64,000 bases of DNA from Hyphodiscus hymeniophilus. Its lineage: Eukaryota; Ascomycota; Leotiomycetes; Helotiales; Hyphodiscaceae. The notes under the pieces are model-generated. The model searched no databases. It saw only the letters and a list, made by a program, of their open reading frames with translations, and was not told the DNA's origin. The stretch is from assembly GCA_016508695.1 (NCBI GenBank), contig VNKQ01000009.1, forward strand, positions 1,054,001-1,118,000, given 5' to 3'. This document shows, piece after piece, positions 46,953 to 57,868 of this stretch (positions within the stretch are counted from its first letter, which is position 1; each line of letters opens with the position of its first letter). The position numbers were made by a program, and so were the translations under genes.

Positions 46953-48567
46953 ATGCCTCCTATTACCCCCTCCCAAAAGGCGTTGCTCACTCAGTTCATG
47001 TCCATTACTGGAGTCCCGGAGAGAAATGCGACGAAGGTGATTTGCCTGAAAGTTTACCCCACTAGAAAGAATGCTGATGGTTCCTTCCTCACAGATGCTG
47101 AAGATTTCGGGATGGAAGCTAGAGCAAGCCTGTGAAAGGTAAGCTACTCATCTCGTCCATGCACATGTATTGGAGTATTGGGAGTAGGAAGGGGGTCAAG
47201 ACGGAATATATCGATAGCCCCGATATCCCTCATATTGTCCGACCATGGCCAAACCAAAATGGAGCGATCCCGAGACCAAGGCAGCCTTCCTTCGATATCC
47301 CATGTCTTGCTTGTTAGTACGGAATATCTTTACGATGTCAATGTGAACTGCATCGTCGATGAATGCATCTTCTCGAGGGGTCACTGGCGTCACTGGCAAC
47401 CAACTTAAGGCACTGGGCATATTGGCAAGACATATGGTGATAGTGTCGTGGCTTTGGTAGCCATCAGGCGGCCTGTTGCACGTGTGTGAGTGGATGGCGT
47501 TGTTCTTCCACCGCATAATGCGTACAGTCGCTACATTATCTCGATCCTCCTTGTCCGACTTCACAGGCGTGAGTTAGGCGGCCAATTGTATAGAAGCTGC
47601 ATGCAGTAGGCCTTTAGGTCTAGGGATCGGGAGCCAAGGACTATCCTAATCGTTAGACCTTGTACAAGATATGGGCGGCTTCAAATTGTCAACAAGACAG
47701 AAAGATGGAAAATGCTTCATGATGAGCGATTTGGATGCTAATGACCCCTCTCTGGATAGTTACTTTGGGTCAAATGGAACGGCTCCCATGGCGAAGGAAA
47801 AGGACGCACTCTCCAAGCTATTCGAAAAGTACCGAGGTACGATCTCATTGTTCACGGATTTTCAGAGATGGGGGGATAAAAGCTTCGTAGTACTGATATG
47901 CTTCTAGATCCGAAGGTTGATGAGGTAGACAACATTAGTGTGGATGGCACCATGAGTTACCTCGCAGATCTAGGGATCAACATGGAGACTGCAGAATTTC
48001 TGGTTCCGTTAGAGATTGTTCAAGCCCCAGCGCTAGGAGAGATGACCAAAGATGGTTTTGTCGATGGCTGGAAGAATCTTCCGGGGTATGATTTCCCTGC
48101 TGAGAATAGGTACTTCTGCTAACTGGAATTCAAAAAGGCCACCCGATACAACATCCAAGCAAAAAACGTACGTTGCTGGACAAATTAGGCTTATGAAAAC
48201 CGACATGGCCCTCTTCAAGCGAGTTTATAGACATGCCTTTATTTGTTCGAAGGAGAAGGGACAGAAAGCTCTACCTCTTGAAAACGCTTTGGTATACTGG
48301 GAGATGCTATTCGGTCCTTCTGGACAACAATGGGTTACCTCCACAACCAACTGGGCTGAGATGTGGTTGGAGTTTTTAAATGCAAAGTGGACCAAGAGCG
48401 TAAACAAGGATATGTGGAACCAGACATTTGAGTTCTTTCAAAAGACGATGCAGGATGAAACCCTAAGCTTCTGGAGTGAAGATAGTGCGTGGCCAGGTGT
48501 CATTGATGATTTCGTTGCATACGTCAAGGAGAAGTGGGAAGTGCCAGAGGGTATGGAGACTGATTAG
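46953..48567 (+). CDS. DCN1: Dcn1-like cullin NEDD8 ligase
   Basis: Promotes NEDD8 transfer from Ubc12 to cullins. Five exons (46953-47036, 47095-47138, 47760-47836, 47908-48085, 48138-48567) give 270 aa. An N-terminal UBA-like helix bundle (FMSITGVPERNATK, then LKISGWKLEQACES) is followed by SYFGSNG and the PONY/cullin-binding domain. Within that domain are DNISVDGTMSYLADLGI, FVDGWKNL, LFKRVYRHAF, LPLENALVYWEMLFGP and the terminal ETLSFWSEDSAWPGVIDDF. The third exon is reached over an unusually long 621-bp intron. The fourth intron is 52 bp with a CTAAC branch site; a 28-bp alternative was rejected. The stop at 48567 is clear. Confidence 0.92.
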
Positions 48568-49080
48568 GGCCCCGGGGGGTTTGAATATGATGTGAGATGA
48601 GGTCTTCTTTGATTGAGCGAGGCATTTGCAGGTTGCACACTGGCGTCTAAGGTTGGACCTTGGGTTTAGATTTTATGTAAAGAAGAATCACATTATTGTA
48701 CTCGGCCTTTTGTGCCTCACTCAGATTCACTCTTTTGATCAATTCAGCCCTTGTCTCAAACCGTCAGGTGGATTGAGGAGCGAGTGTCAAAGTCTTATGC
48801 ACCTTGAACTCTGACGCTTTATCATTTGATAGCCTTTGAGAAATTGAGACCGAGATTCTTTATAAATTTGAGCTGGCAAATACCGGTTTGAGGACTTCTA
48901 TTGCAATGTTTGACTGTACATAAAATTACAATTAACCTCCCTGTCCGTGACGCCTTGAAATGGCCTAATTGACAGCTGCGTGACTTTTTTTCATGTCCAC
49001 CAGTACCATGTTCTCTCAGAAGACCGCGCGCTGGTGCATTTCTCTTCCCCAATAGCTTCTCACCCAAATAGCCTGCCCTG
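48568..49080. other. Intergenic between converging Dcn1 and bS6m genes
   Basis: 510 bp of 3' flanks with no recognisable gene. Confidence 0.35.
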
Positions 49081-49542
49081 TCAAAGTCCATGTTCCCTCT
49101 TGCTCCACGGAATTTGACCTCCCACCTTACTCAAACTCTCTAGCGTCCCATCACCCAGCTTCACAGAGCTAAACTTGATCATTCTAGGATCCAAACCTAG
49201 AACCCCCCTCACTTCGTCCTGTATCTTGCTCGAGGCGTCGTATCTCATGATAAAGTAGTGGCCGTCGGTGTATACCGCTTGATGCTTTCTCGTCCGCTTC
49301 GGGAGACTGAAGACGCCCCAATTCTTGATACCACGGATCGTGCCCCCTGAATTGAGGATCAAGGCACCAGCTGTGCGAGCGATTCTAAGGTTTTGTTAAC
49401 GTCGAGATGCGGAACTGGTAGGGAAGGAGAGGCGCACTCCTTGACCTCTGCGAGGTTACCTGGCCGGACCTAATTTATGTTAGTCATAGTCATAGGCTGT
49501 AGGTGAGTTGTAGCTTACAATTGCTATGAGTTCATATAACAT
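49081..49542 (-). CDS. MRP17: Mitochondrial small-subunit ribosomal protein bS6m
   Basis: Member of the S6 family in the mitochondrial 37S subunit. Three exons (49519-49542, 49438-49469, 49081-49384) give 119 aa. It starts MLYELIAI, continues VRPGNLAEVKE and ARTAGALILNSGGTIRGIKNWG, and has the S6 central strand with HYFIMRYDAS and the terminal RMIKFSSVKLGD. The two 5' exons are 24 and 32 nt. A separate cleavable presequence is not obvious, as in other Mrp17 proteins. It is divergent from Rrb1 with only 185 bp between start codons. Confidence 0.94.
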
Positions 49543-49727
49543 GTCTGTTGCTCCACTCGTGGTGATGGGTAGTCGGACTGTATGTACACTTTGACATTTG
49601 ATTTAAAGTTTAGGCGGTGACACTGGGCAAAAACTTCGGTTCAATAAAATTATGATATGGATCAATAACAGCAGCGATCCTCCCATTCAGGCTACAACAG
49701 ATCTGACTTCACCGGAGAGAGCTAATC
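49543..49727. promoter_or_regulatory. Bidirectional promoter of bS6m and Rrb1
   Basis: 185 bp separate the two start codons, so both 5' UTRs and core promoters must lie here. The region is AT-richer than the flanking coding DNA. No specific factor site can be assigned. Confidence 0.65.
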
Positions 49728-51261
49728 ATGTCCAAACGACCTGCGGAAGATCATGCTAACGGCGGTGTGCCATTAAAGGGTGGTGATCGTCAAGAGAAAC
49801 CAGACCTTGACGACGAGCTGGGGGAGTTTGAAGATGAGTTCGAGGACGAATACGAGAGTGAAGATGAGATATTGGAGGCAGGAGTTGATGGAAGGCCTGA
49901 CTCAGAGAGAGAGGCAGAAGAAAAAGCTGGTACATAATAAACCAAGAATCCACAGCACTTGGCGCACTGCTAATACTCTTATAGAATCCATGGACGTCGA
50001 CCAACAGACTTTCATAGTTGGTAGGAATAAACTCGAGCCTGGACAGACTTTATCTCCCGATCTCTCTACCTACGAAATGTTACATGCACTGAGCACACCA
50101 TGGCCCTGTCTGTCCTTCGATATTGTCAAAGACAGCTTGGGGGATAACCGTAAAACATACCCCGCTACGATGTACGCTGTGGCTGGAACACAAGCAGAGG
50201 GTAAACGAGATAAGGAGAACCAACTGATGGTCATGAAGTTCAGCGGTCTGAGCAGAATGGAACGGGACCAAGAAGCGGAGGACTCGTCAGATGATGAAGA
50301 CGAAGATGCGGATCCAATACTCGAATCTGCTTCAATACCCTTAACTTCAACCACAAATCGAATTCGCGCACATCAGACACCCGCTTCAGACTCCTCCCGA
50401 CCTCCTACTACCCTCACAGCCTCGATGACTGAAGCTGCACAAGTTCTCATACACGATGTCACCTCTCACCTGGCATCATTTGACACCCCAGGAACCATTA
50501 TAACGCCTCAACAGAATAAGCCCCTCTCTACTCTACGGATGCACAAATCAGAAGGGTATGCAGTCGACTGGTCTCCATTGATATCAACTGGCAAACTCGT
50601 AACTGGTGACAACGACGGCCAAATCTATGTCACAACGCGTACGGCTGGAGAAGGATGGGCCACCGACTCAAGACCATTCACCGGACACACTGGCAGCATT
50701 GAAGAGCTACAGTGGAGTCCCTCAGAACGGAATGTATTTGCTTCAGCATCCAGTGATGGAACAATCAAAGTCTGGGATGTAAGAAGTAAAAGCAGAACTG
50801 CAGCTCTGAGTGTTCAAGTCAGCAATACCGATGTTAACGTTATGTCATGGTCTCACCAAACCTCGCATCTCCTCGCATCTGGAGCTGACGATGGTGTCTG
50901 GGCTGTCTGGGACTTACGGCAGTGGAAGCCTAACAGTGCCTCGTCAGCTCCGTCCAAACCAGCCCCTGTTGCAAGCTTCAGCTTCCACAAGGAGCAGATT
51001 ACCAGTGTTGAATGGCATCCTACCGACGACAGCATTGTTGCAGTCGCTGCTGGTGACGATACCTTGACCTTGTGGGATCTTGCAGTCGAGTTGGATGATG
51101 AGGAGAGTAAGGATACGGGGGGTGTCTCGGAGGTGCCTCCACAGTTGCTCTTCGTACACTACATGGAGAAAGTCAAGGAGGCCCACTGGCACCCGCAAAT
51201 CCCGGGCTGTGTCATCGGCACTGGCGAGTCGTTCAACGTGTTCAAGACGATTAGTGTATAG
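49728..51261 (+). CDS. RRB1: Ribosome assembly protein Rrb1 (GRWD1-like WD40)
   Basis: Nuclear WD-repeat chaperone that in yeast delivers ribosomal protein uL3 to pre-60S particles. Two exons (49728-49929 and 49985-51261) give 492 aa. The Glu/Asp-rich N-terminus (ELGEFEDEFEDEYESEDE) gives the family its name. The histone-binding-like helix YEMLHALSTPWPCLSFDIV follows, then an acidic insert EDSSDDEDEDAD. WD40 blades come next with GHTGSIEELQWSP, ASSDGTIKVWDVR, ADDGVWAVWDLR, ITSVEWHP and DDTLTLWDL. The C-terminus ends in MEKVKEAHWHPQIPG and FNVFKTISV, as in homologues. Confidence 0.94.
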
Positions 51262-52582
51262 GAGTCAAATACTAAACGATATCACGACTCCCGTCCGAAA
51301 GTCCATAGGCGGGTAAGCATGAAGAACCCCGACGCGCCACACGTGACCAATACCCGTTCATCGGATGAAAGATGATTCACATCTATCAAGTGAATATGCA
51401 GTGCTGACGTGCTGCTATCTGTCGACTGACCTTTCGTCAGAAAACTAATGTCACAGAGATTTCCAATTACAAGCGAAGGAAGAACTCCTTGTCATGGACC
51501 ATGGGGAGATCAGTCCCGAACTAGCCTCAGAAAGGGAGTTCAGAAAGCGAGCATAAGGAGAACGAGAGAACGGGACAACAAGCAGCGCAACATGATCGAA
51601 GCATGTTTTGGGCATCTCAGACTCTTCTCCAGGCTATGCATATCATTCCATATCAAGAAAATTGTCGTTCCTCGAATGTTCAATATATCGAGCTTGCGCC
51701 AACAAACACCCCGGAGAGCTGGGATCTCCAGTGTCCAATCCCCTCATACCACCAGATCTTCCCTGTTGCAGTACACATCTTCCCCGGATCCAGGGTCCAA
51801 CATCCAAAATCTCATGGAACAGCACATTGCAGATCGGTGGCAACGGTTGTCTGATTTTTAAAACGAGATTCACTTGAGAACTCGCCAGTCAGCCTCAAAA
51901 AAACGTAAAAATTTGACGGAAAAAGCAATACGGTCACATCCTATGCCTAGATGTGGTAAGATGGGCTTATTGGCGAGGTGACACCCTACGCCACGATGTA
52001 GCCATTCAGCCATTGCATCCCTTGACTTCTCCAATGATATCGTCTGCACCCATGAAACCGCACACTGTCGTACAGCATCGCAAGTGCTCGTGACCTCAAT
52101 TCCCTGGGGGGCCGTGCCGTCTCATTCGCTTCCAGCCTGCCCAAGCTCCCCTGTCCCAACCCCATCCATAGATTCCATACCTTCAACCTTGTCTTCGCAC
52201 TGCAGTGCTGCTTCCCCGCAATGCCACGGTGGTGGGAAGTTGCGGGTTGGGGTTGGGGTTGGGTAGCTTACCTGGTACTGTAGTCCCAGTCTTGCCATCA
52301 GTCGAGGTCCTGCTACCTGGGTAGTGTTCTAGTGTAGGCCCACACGACGCTCTCTACGCTTCTCTCTCACTTTCTCTCTGTCTCACTCATTTGCGATATG
52401 TCCCTATCCCTATTCTCAGCCAGAGGACCTTACGAAGAATAGATCAGAAACAGATGTCTGAGTGCCCGCTAGTCTTGCGTTTCGTGGAGGAGATGAAGAC
52501 CCCGATCTAACTGGGCTTTTCTACTGGTTGTTTGCTTCAAAAATACACCGGCCAAATTTTAAACCACACGAGACCTGTGAGC
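51262..52582. promoter_or_regulatory. Upstream region of unknown gene, with G4 motif and pyrimidine tract
   Basis: 1.3 kb with no supported gene. It holds a perfect four-tract G-quadruplex motif at 52244-52263 and a CT-rich tract at 52347-52390, the latter typical of fungal promoters and 5' leaders. Confidence 0.5.
52244..52263 (+). repeat. G-quadruplex motif, TTGGGG-like repeats
   Basis: Four G tracts (3, 4, 4 and 3 Gs) separated by TT loops on the plus strand. It resembles the ciliate telomere repeat, but only three units are present and the site is internal. Confidence 0.85.
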
Positions 52583-53359
52583 ATGGTCTACATACATTGC
52601 GACGAGGTTCCAAAGAGAGCCTCTTTCTCTTTTACATTCTCCGTCGGTCCCACTCTCAAGTTCTCGTTCGACAGGCCAATATCAGCTCTCCCCGCCAACC
52701 GTCCGTTCAAACGCCGTCGAGCTCTTTCGGATGTGGATGGAGATGGCAACGAGGGTAGGAAGAAGCGGAGGCTACGTTTCATCTTCTGTACCTCACGTCT
52801 AAGCCGCCCATTCTCTCAGCCAGCGACAAACATCGTGAATCGAGGCGTTGGCACGAAGATTGCCATATGGGGAAAGAGTAGGGCTCTTGGAAGGAACCTA
52901 CTCAGGAAAGCAGCCATCATGAATCGAGTCAGACTACGGATGGACGCGGCGAAAGATTTTATGCGTCAACAGGAGCAGAAAAGTCGGGAGACCTTGGCGT
53001 TACGAGAAATTGTCGTCCAGAAGCCGAGACATCACGACTTGCCTTTACCGCCGTCGCCACTCGGGCTGTCTAATTACGATGCACTGGACTTGGAGGATGA
53101 GTTTGCCGATGAAGATGATGAGTATCAGGAGCATCAAAATGGGATCGAACGGACGTCAAGCATCTACAGCGACTTCAATATCATGAATCCGACCTCCACT
53201 GGAGACGACGACTATGGCTACCTCGACGCTCTGGATGGTATTTCAGAGCAAGATTTACCGGACACGCCACCCGCTCCACCCGCGGAGGAGGGGATTATTG
53301 AGATATTGAGGGAGAAGGAAAGACAGGGGCATAGTTATTTTGTGAATGTTGGAGGGTAA
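52583..53359 (+). CDS. Conserved-looking fungal protein, function unknown
   Basis: Single-exon frame of 258 aa from the ATG at 52583. No named domain recognised. A basic region (RPFKRRRALS and GRKKRRLRF) looks like a bipartite nuclear signal. An ordered block follows with TSRLSRPFSQPATNIVNRG and KIAIWGKSRALGRNLLRKAA, which I believe recurs in other ascomycetes (from memory, not searched). The C-terminal half is acidic and disordered (LEDEFADEDDEYQE) and ends in a helix EILREKERQG. Upstream 5' exons cannot be excluded. Confidence 0.7.
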   Translation: MVYIHCDEVPKRASFSFTFSVGPTLKFSFDRPISALPANRPFKRRRALSDVDGDGNEGRKKRRLRFIFCTSRLSRPFSQPATNIVNRGVGTKIAIWGKSRALGRNLLRKAAIMNRVRLRMDAAKDFMRQQEQKSRETLALREIVVQKPRHHDLPLPPSPLGLSNYDALDLEDEFADEDDEYQEHQNGIERTSSIYSDFNIMNPTSTGDDDYGYLDALDGISEQDLPDTPPAPPAEEGIIEILREKERQGHSYFVNVGG

Positions 53360-53488
53360 CGGATGATAATTGAAAGTTTATCGCACAGGGTCAACTGTAA
53401 CTGTATTGGTTCAGGGTCGACCAAGATTGCATAGCATACGAAAAGCATTGGGAAGGTACGGGACATGGACTGGTCGATTATGGTGCAT

Positions 53489-54135
53489 TTATGGCGCTTG
53501 AAGTTTAACTGCACGATCTGCTGCAATATCACACATTGCCTTTAACACTCATCAGCTTCGGTGATATGTTGCACGGACGAGAACCTTGGTCTTACCTTGA
53601 TGGCTTCTGCTCTCTCTTGCTGGATATCCCCCTTTCTATCCTCTCACGCATGTTCTCCATAATGACAGGACGTGATCTTCCATTCACGAAAACACTACTC
53701 ACATATCAACAGTGTATTCAATAAAACCTTGGACTCCACATACACGTATCTCAGGCCCGGAAAGGTTTTCTCGTACTCCTCATTCAACAGCCTTAACTTC
53801 GTGGTTTCTTCCTCGCCACCCGTGTTCAACTGTGCTTGCTCGGCCTGTGACTGAGCACTATCGACTCTCTTCGCACCCAGCCGTGGATGCGCTCCGAGGA
53901 TTTTGTCTAGCCATTCCGTATCACTGGTAGATGGGCTTTTCGATAAATCGGTCAAAAGGAATCCCACACTGGCAATGAGATCATTGTAGGAAGGAAAAGT
54001 CTTTGTATGAAGAAGATCAAGACACAAAGTGTGTAGAGAGGTACATGGCTCGAAGAGCGCATCAAGAACAGTCGCTCGCTCAATGGTAGAAAGGGATGGA
54101 ACGTCAGTAATTGGAGGCAACTTGAAACTTGACAT
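53489..54135 (-). CDS. OHCU decarboxylase (ureide pathway), with apparent frameshift
   Basis: Converts 2-oxo-4-hydroxy-4-carboxy-5-ureidoimidazoline to S-allantoin, the last step of uric acid oxidation. Three exons (53744-54135, 53596-53694, 53489-53539) would give about 180 aa if one G is added at the run 53628-53632. Visible motifs are ILGAHPRLG with the catalytic His, SAQSQAEQAQL, LNEEYEKTFPGLRYV and VFVNGRSRP. After the G run the frame shifts, and the family end DIQQERAEAIK plus AMCDIAADRAVKL continues in the other frame. Without the extra base translation would end in an unrelated tail. It is divergent from Prp19 across 238 bp. Confidence 0.87.
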
Positions 54136-54373
54136 CTTGCCAGATTTCCAACAGACAAATTGAATTATTCTAAATTATACAAGGACTGTGAGGTTGGCGA
54201 TTTCAACAGCTTTTGATATCTTGGCCTTGGTCCTGCTAGTCCTGGTTGCGGGACCCGCTAAGACGAAATCGGAAGCCTTAGCGTTTGTTTTCTCGAAAGT
54301 TCATCAGGTCTGTTACCTGCGAGTCTCGTTGCGCGCCGAACCCCGTCAACTGCGACATCAACGGTAAACCAAG
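54136..54373. promoter_or_regulatory. Bidirectional promoter of OHCU decarboxylase and Prp19
   Basis: 238 bp separate the two start codons, so both promoters share this DNA. No specific site assigned. Confidence 0.55.
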
Positions 54374-56005
54374 ATGTTGTGCTCAAGTAAGTACCCGAAA
54401 GAGGTCTTCTGATCTTCTTGCAGCGCGACTGACGTTTTATAGTTTCTGGAGAGGCGCCACAGCAACCTGTTGCTTCGTCGAAAAGTGGTAAGGACCGAGA
54501 GACGACCCCCCGATGCAATGCGTTACTAAGTAGGCGCAGGAAATGTGTTCGAGAAGCGATTGATTGAAGCGTATATCTCGGAGAATCATAAGGATCCAGT
54601 GAACGGAGAAGAGCTAGAGATTACAGACCTCATCGATCTCAAGACTTCCAGAGTTGTCGCTCCTCGACCTCCGACCCTCACATCTATCCCCTCCCTCCTC
54701 TCAACCTTCCAAAACGAATGGGATGCATTGGCACTCGAATCATATACGATAAGGCAACAGCTAAATCAAACCCGGCAAGAGCTGGCGACAGCGCTGTATC
54801 AACATGACGCAGCAATTAGAGTCATCGCGCGGTTGACAAAAGAGAGAGACGAGGCTCGAGATGCATTATCGAAGGTTACAATCAATGCTGGGCCGGTGAG
54901 CAATGGAGATGCCATGCAGGTTGATAGCAATGGCTTGCCAGAAGAGCTTGCGGCGAAAATTGATGCTACACAAGAGACGTACGAACGGATATACCCCTAT
55001 ACCAAGAAACAGCTGCTAATTGCTCTACAGACTTTCTAAAGGCCGCCGAAAGCGAGCTGCTCCTAAAGAATGGGCCACCGCAGACTCGATCGGAAAGTTC
55101 GGCGTCTCGTTGGCTTCAGAATCGCTCTACCCTGGATCGACTAGCCTTGCTGTCGACGAAGCTGGCTCGTCAGTCATAGTGGGGGGCTCTGATGGTATCG
55201 CGGGTGTATTCACAACCTCAGAGAACAATTTACAGAAGTCATTTAAAGCTGGAGGTGCTATCACAGATGCTGCTTGGTATGGCGCAGATGTTGTCGTTTC
55301 AACCGCCTCAGGAGCTGTCAAGGTCTTCGGAGACGATGAGACTAGCTTCGCTTCGCACGCTGGGAGTGCAAATGGGCTTGCCATGCATCCATGCGGAGAT
55401 ATTCTGGCGTCCGTTGGAGTAGATAAGAGCTTTGTGTTCTATGATCTCGTTGCAGGAAAGGCTGTGACTCAAATTTATACGGATTCAGGTACGGATAACA
55501 AGTGGAATCTCGAGAAGAAGACGCTAACATGCATACAGAGCTTACCACTGCGGCATTCCATCCTGATGGGCATTTATTCGCTGCTGGTGGTGCAGACGGA
55601 CAAGTCAAACTCTTCCACGTGAAGACTGGAGAGAATGCGGCAAATTTCGATTTGGGAAGCCCTGTCCAAGATCTTTCATTCTCCGAGAATGGCATCTGGT
55701 TTGCCGCTGTTGCCAAAGGCTCTAACAGTGTTGTAATTTTTGATCTACGAAAGGAGGGCAAGGCTGCTGAGGCAAAGATATTAGAAATCGGTGGGCAGGT
55801 TGACAGCATCCGATGGGACTACACTGGCCAATACCTTGCAGCTTCGGGCCCCAGAGGCCTCACCATCTCCCAATACACCAAGTCTTCAAAGTCATGGTCC
55901 GATGTTATCAGCCTAGCGGTGCCTGCTACGGCTGTAGCCTGGGGTCCACAAGCAAATAGCTTGATTACGGTCAATAGCGATGGCGTTATCACTGTCCTGG
56001 GATGA
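54374..56005 (+). CDS. PRP19: Pre-mRNA-processing factor 19 (U-box E3, NTC complex)
   Basis: Scaffold and U-box ubiquitin ligase of the spliceosomal NineTeen complex. Five exons (54374-54386, 54443-54487, 54540-54978, 55031-55488, 55539-56005) give 473 aa. The U-box is assembled from three exons: MLCSISGEAP, then SGNVFEKRLIEAYISE and HKDPVNGEELEITDLIDLK. The tetramerising coiled coil (ALESYTIRQQLNQTRQELA, RVIARLTKERDEAR) comes next, then a WD40 propeller with CxxDxxxxFYDL-like blades, TTAAFHPDGHLFAAGG and RWDYTGQYLAASG. The first coding exon is only 13 nt. Length and order match fungal Prp19. Confidence 0.95.
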
Positions 56006-56623
56006 ATACGGCTGAATGGAGTTTGGGCTTTGATGTCTGGCTATGGCAAAAGCAATCTGGAAAGTCTTTCTTGCATGTAATTCTAGAGAGAGAATGAGCG
56101 TCCTTGTAAGAAGATGATCAAGAATGAAACCCGTGCCACATCCCTTATCTGAATTGGAATCTGTGGAATAGGCTTCGTTGGACGTTGTGTTGATCTTCGA
56201 TCCTTGAAGGTATGAAAAATGTGTTCCAGCCCTACTTAAGGTTTCCTGAGCCGCCGGTGGCGTTCGAGCAAACATAATGCCAGTGAGTTTTCTTAACTTC
56301 TGTAGCTTCTTCACGGTATTTGTAAGGGTATCTGTATTGTGAATAGAAGCTCTTTCTGCCTTATATCTTTATTTCTAACATTGGGCTGAAATTGAAAATT
56401 TTTATGCTTTGATACCCATGATACGCTCACAGCGCGGTTCAGAAGACAACACTTCGGAATTTAGGCGCGGGCAAGCACGAGCATGTCCACAACGTCAACG
56501 TCAGTAATCAATCACCTCACAACAACACCTTCCTTCGCCACTGCCGTTACGACCTCACCACGACGTGTTACCCTTCAATAGTATAGAGCCAGCATCACTC
56601 AAAAGGAAGGAGCTGTGAATGGA
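56006..56623. other. Intergenic between Prp19 and the STUbL-like gene
   Basis: 620 bp; nothing recognised. Confidence 0.35.
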
Positions 56624-57868
56624 ATGGACGTCGAATGGTTCACTCCAGATCGAGAAATCGGACAACGCCACAAGGTACTTCACTCTCAAAGGTCGAACAA
56701 TCAAGGCTTATTCGAGTGAATTCTAACGTGCCCGTTGACAGAGATCCCATGCAGAAATGTCCCAAGTCACCCTCTCACCTTCGCCGATATCATTTCGTGG
56801 CCCTTCCTCAAATTTCTCCCGATACAGCTCCACTGCACCTCCCAACAACGATTTCTTCTTCGAACGGCGGCGGACCTCACACCCTCACAACCCTCCGATA
56901 CAACACTCTCAGGCTATGGCAGAGGATATGTCTCAACAATCACAACCTCGTCCTCGACTAGAGCATCGAGCGTCCCAAACCCTCATTGACCTTACCGATG
57001 ATTCGGATGATGTCCCAGTTGTGAGGCGGCCACCACCACAGCTTGGGAGAAGTGATGGTCAACGCCTGGCATTCCAGGTCATAGATCTCACAGATGATGA
57101 CGCCGACGTCCAGATCACTGGTGCACGAAACCGTGGACTCTCTCTACCTCAACCTGATGGTGCTCGACCCCGCTCACATCTTAACCTTCCACGTCCTGCT
57201 CGCTCCGATTTGCCAGGTCTTTTCTTACCCTTCGAACCGCCTCAACCTGAAAGACACATCAATAGAGTGTTCCCTCAAGCTGGCCATTTCGGAGTTATGG
57301 TGGGACCTGGTGGCTTACACGTTCTTCATCATGGCCGGCGAGGGATCGAAGACGTGTTGCAGCAAGTACAAAGAGCCGCTGAAGTAGGGCAAGCCATGCC
57401 TGGTCGCATGGATTATCGTCATCCTGCTTTTATGGATCACAAGCCGGAATACGTTGCTCCTGAACCCGCCAAGCCTGGATTTACTAGATCCCCTACTGAG
57501 AATGACACCATCATCTGCCCGAGTTGCGACGAGGAACTGGTCCATGACAAAGAGCATGACGAGCCTCTTTTGAAGAAGAGTGGCAAAGCTCCGACAAAAA
57601 AGGAGAGAGAGGAGCATCCATTTTGGGTCGTACGGGACTGTGGTCACGTAAGTGAACAATCTGAATCGGTTCCCCCATACTTTGCTAACAATCCTAGGTT
57701 TACTGCAATCATTGCTTTCAAAATCGTCGCCCTGCCAAGAACAAACCAGCCAACGTCTCATTTCCCGAGGGGAATTCTAGCAAGAAGGCGAAAGCTGTTA
57801 TGTGTGCTGTTGATGACTGCGATTCTGATGTCACGGACAAGACCAAATGGATTGGCGTCTTCCTCTGA
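56624..57868 (+). CDS. SIM-containing RING protein, Slx5/Rfp-like SUMO-targeted ubiquitin ligase subunit
   Basis: Three exons (56624-56674, 56742-57647, 57698-57868) give 375 aa. The first intron (67 bp, TTCTAAC branch) is phase 0 and joins two open frames. Two SUMO-interacting motifs sit close together: LIDLTDDSDD (about residue 98) and VIDLTDDDAD (about residue 130), each a hydrophobic core followed by acids. A C-terminal zinc-binding RING-like region has CPSCDEEL, DCGHVYCNHCF split by the last intron, and a final pair CAVDDC before TKWIGVFL. This layout fits Slx5/Rfp1-type proteins, which pair with Slx8 to ubiquitylate sumoylated proteins in the nucleus. Function is inferred from architecture. 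Confidence 0.82.

Noticed and set aside
48110..48137. 28-bp intron in Dcn1 with a GTACTT donor
   Set aside because: Too short for efficient fungal splicing. The upstream GTATGA donor at 48086 gives a 52-bp intron in the same phase and a better family alignment.
52244..52263. Internal telomere repeat
   Set aside because: Ascomycete telomeres are usually TTAGGG; three TTGGGG-like units are better described as a local G-quadruplex motif.
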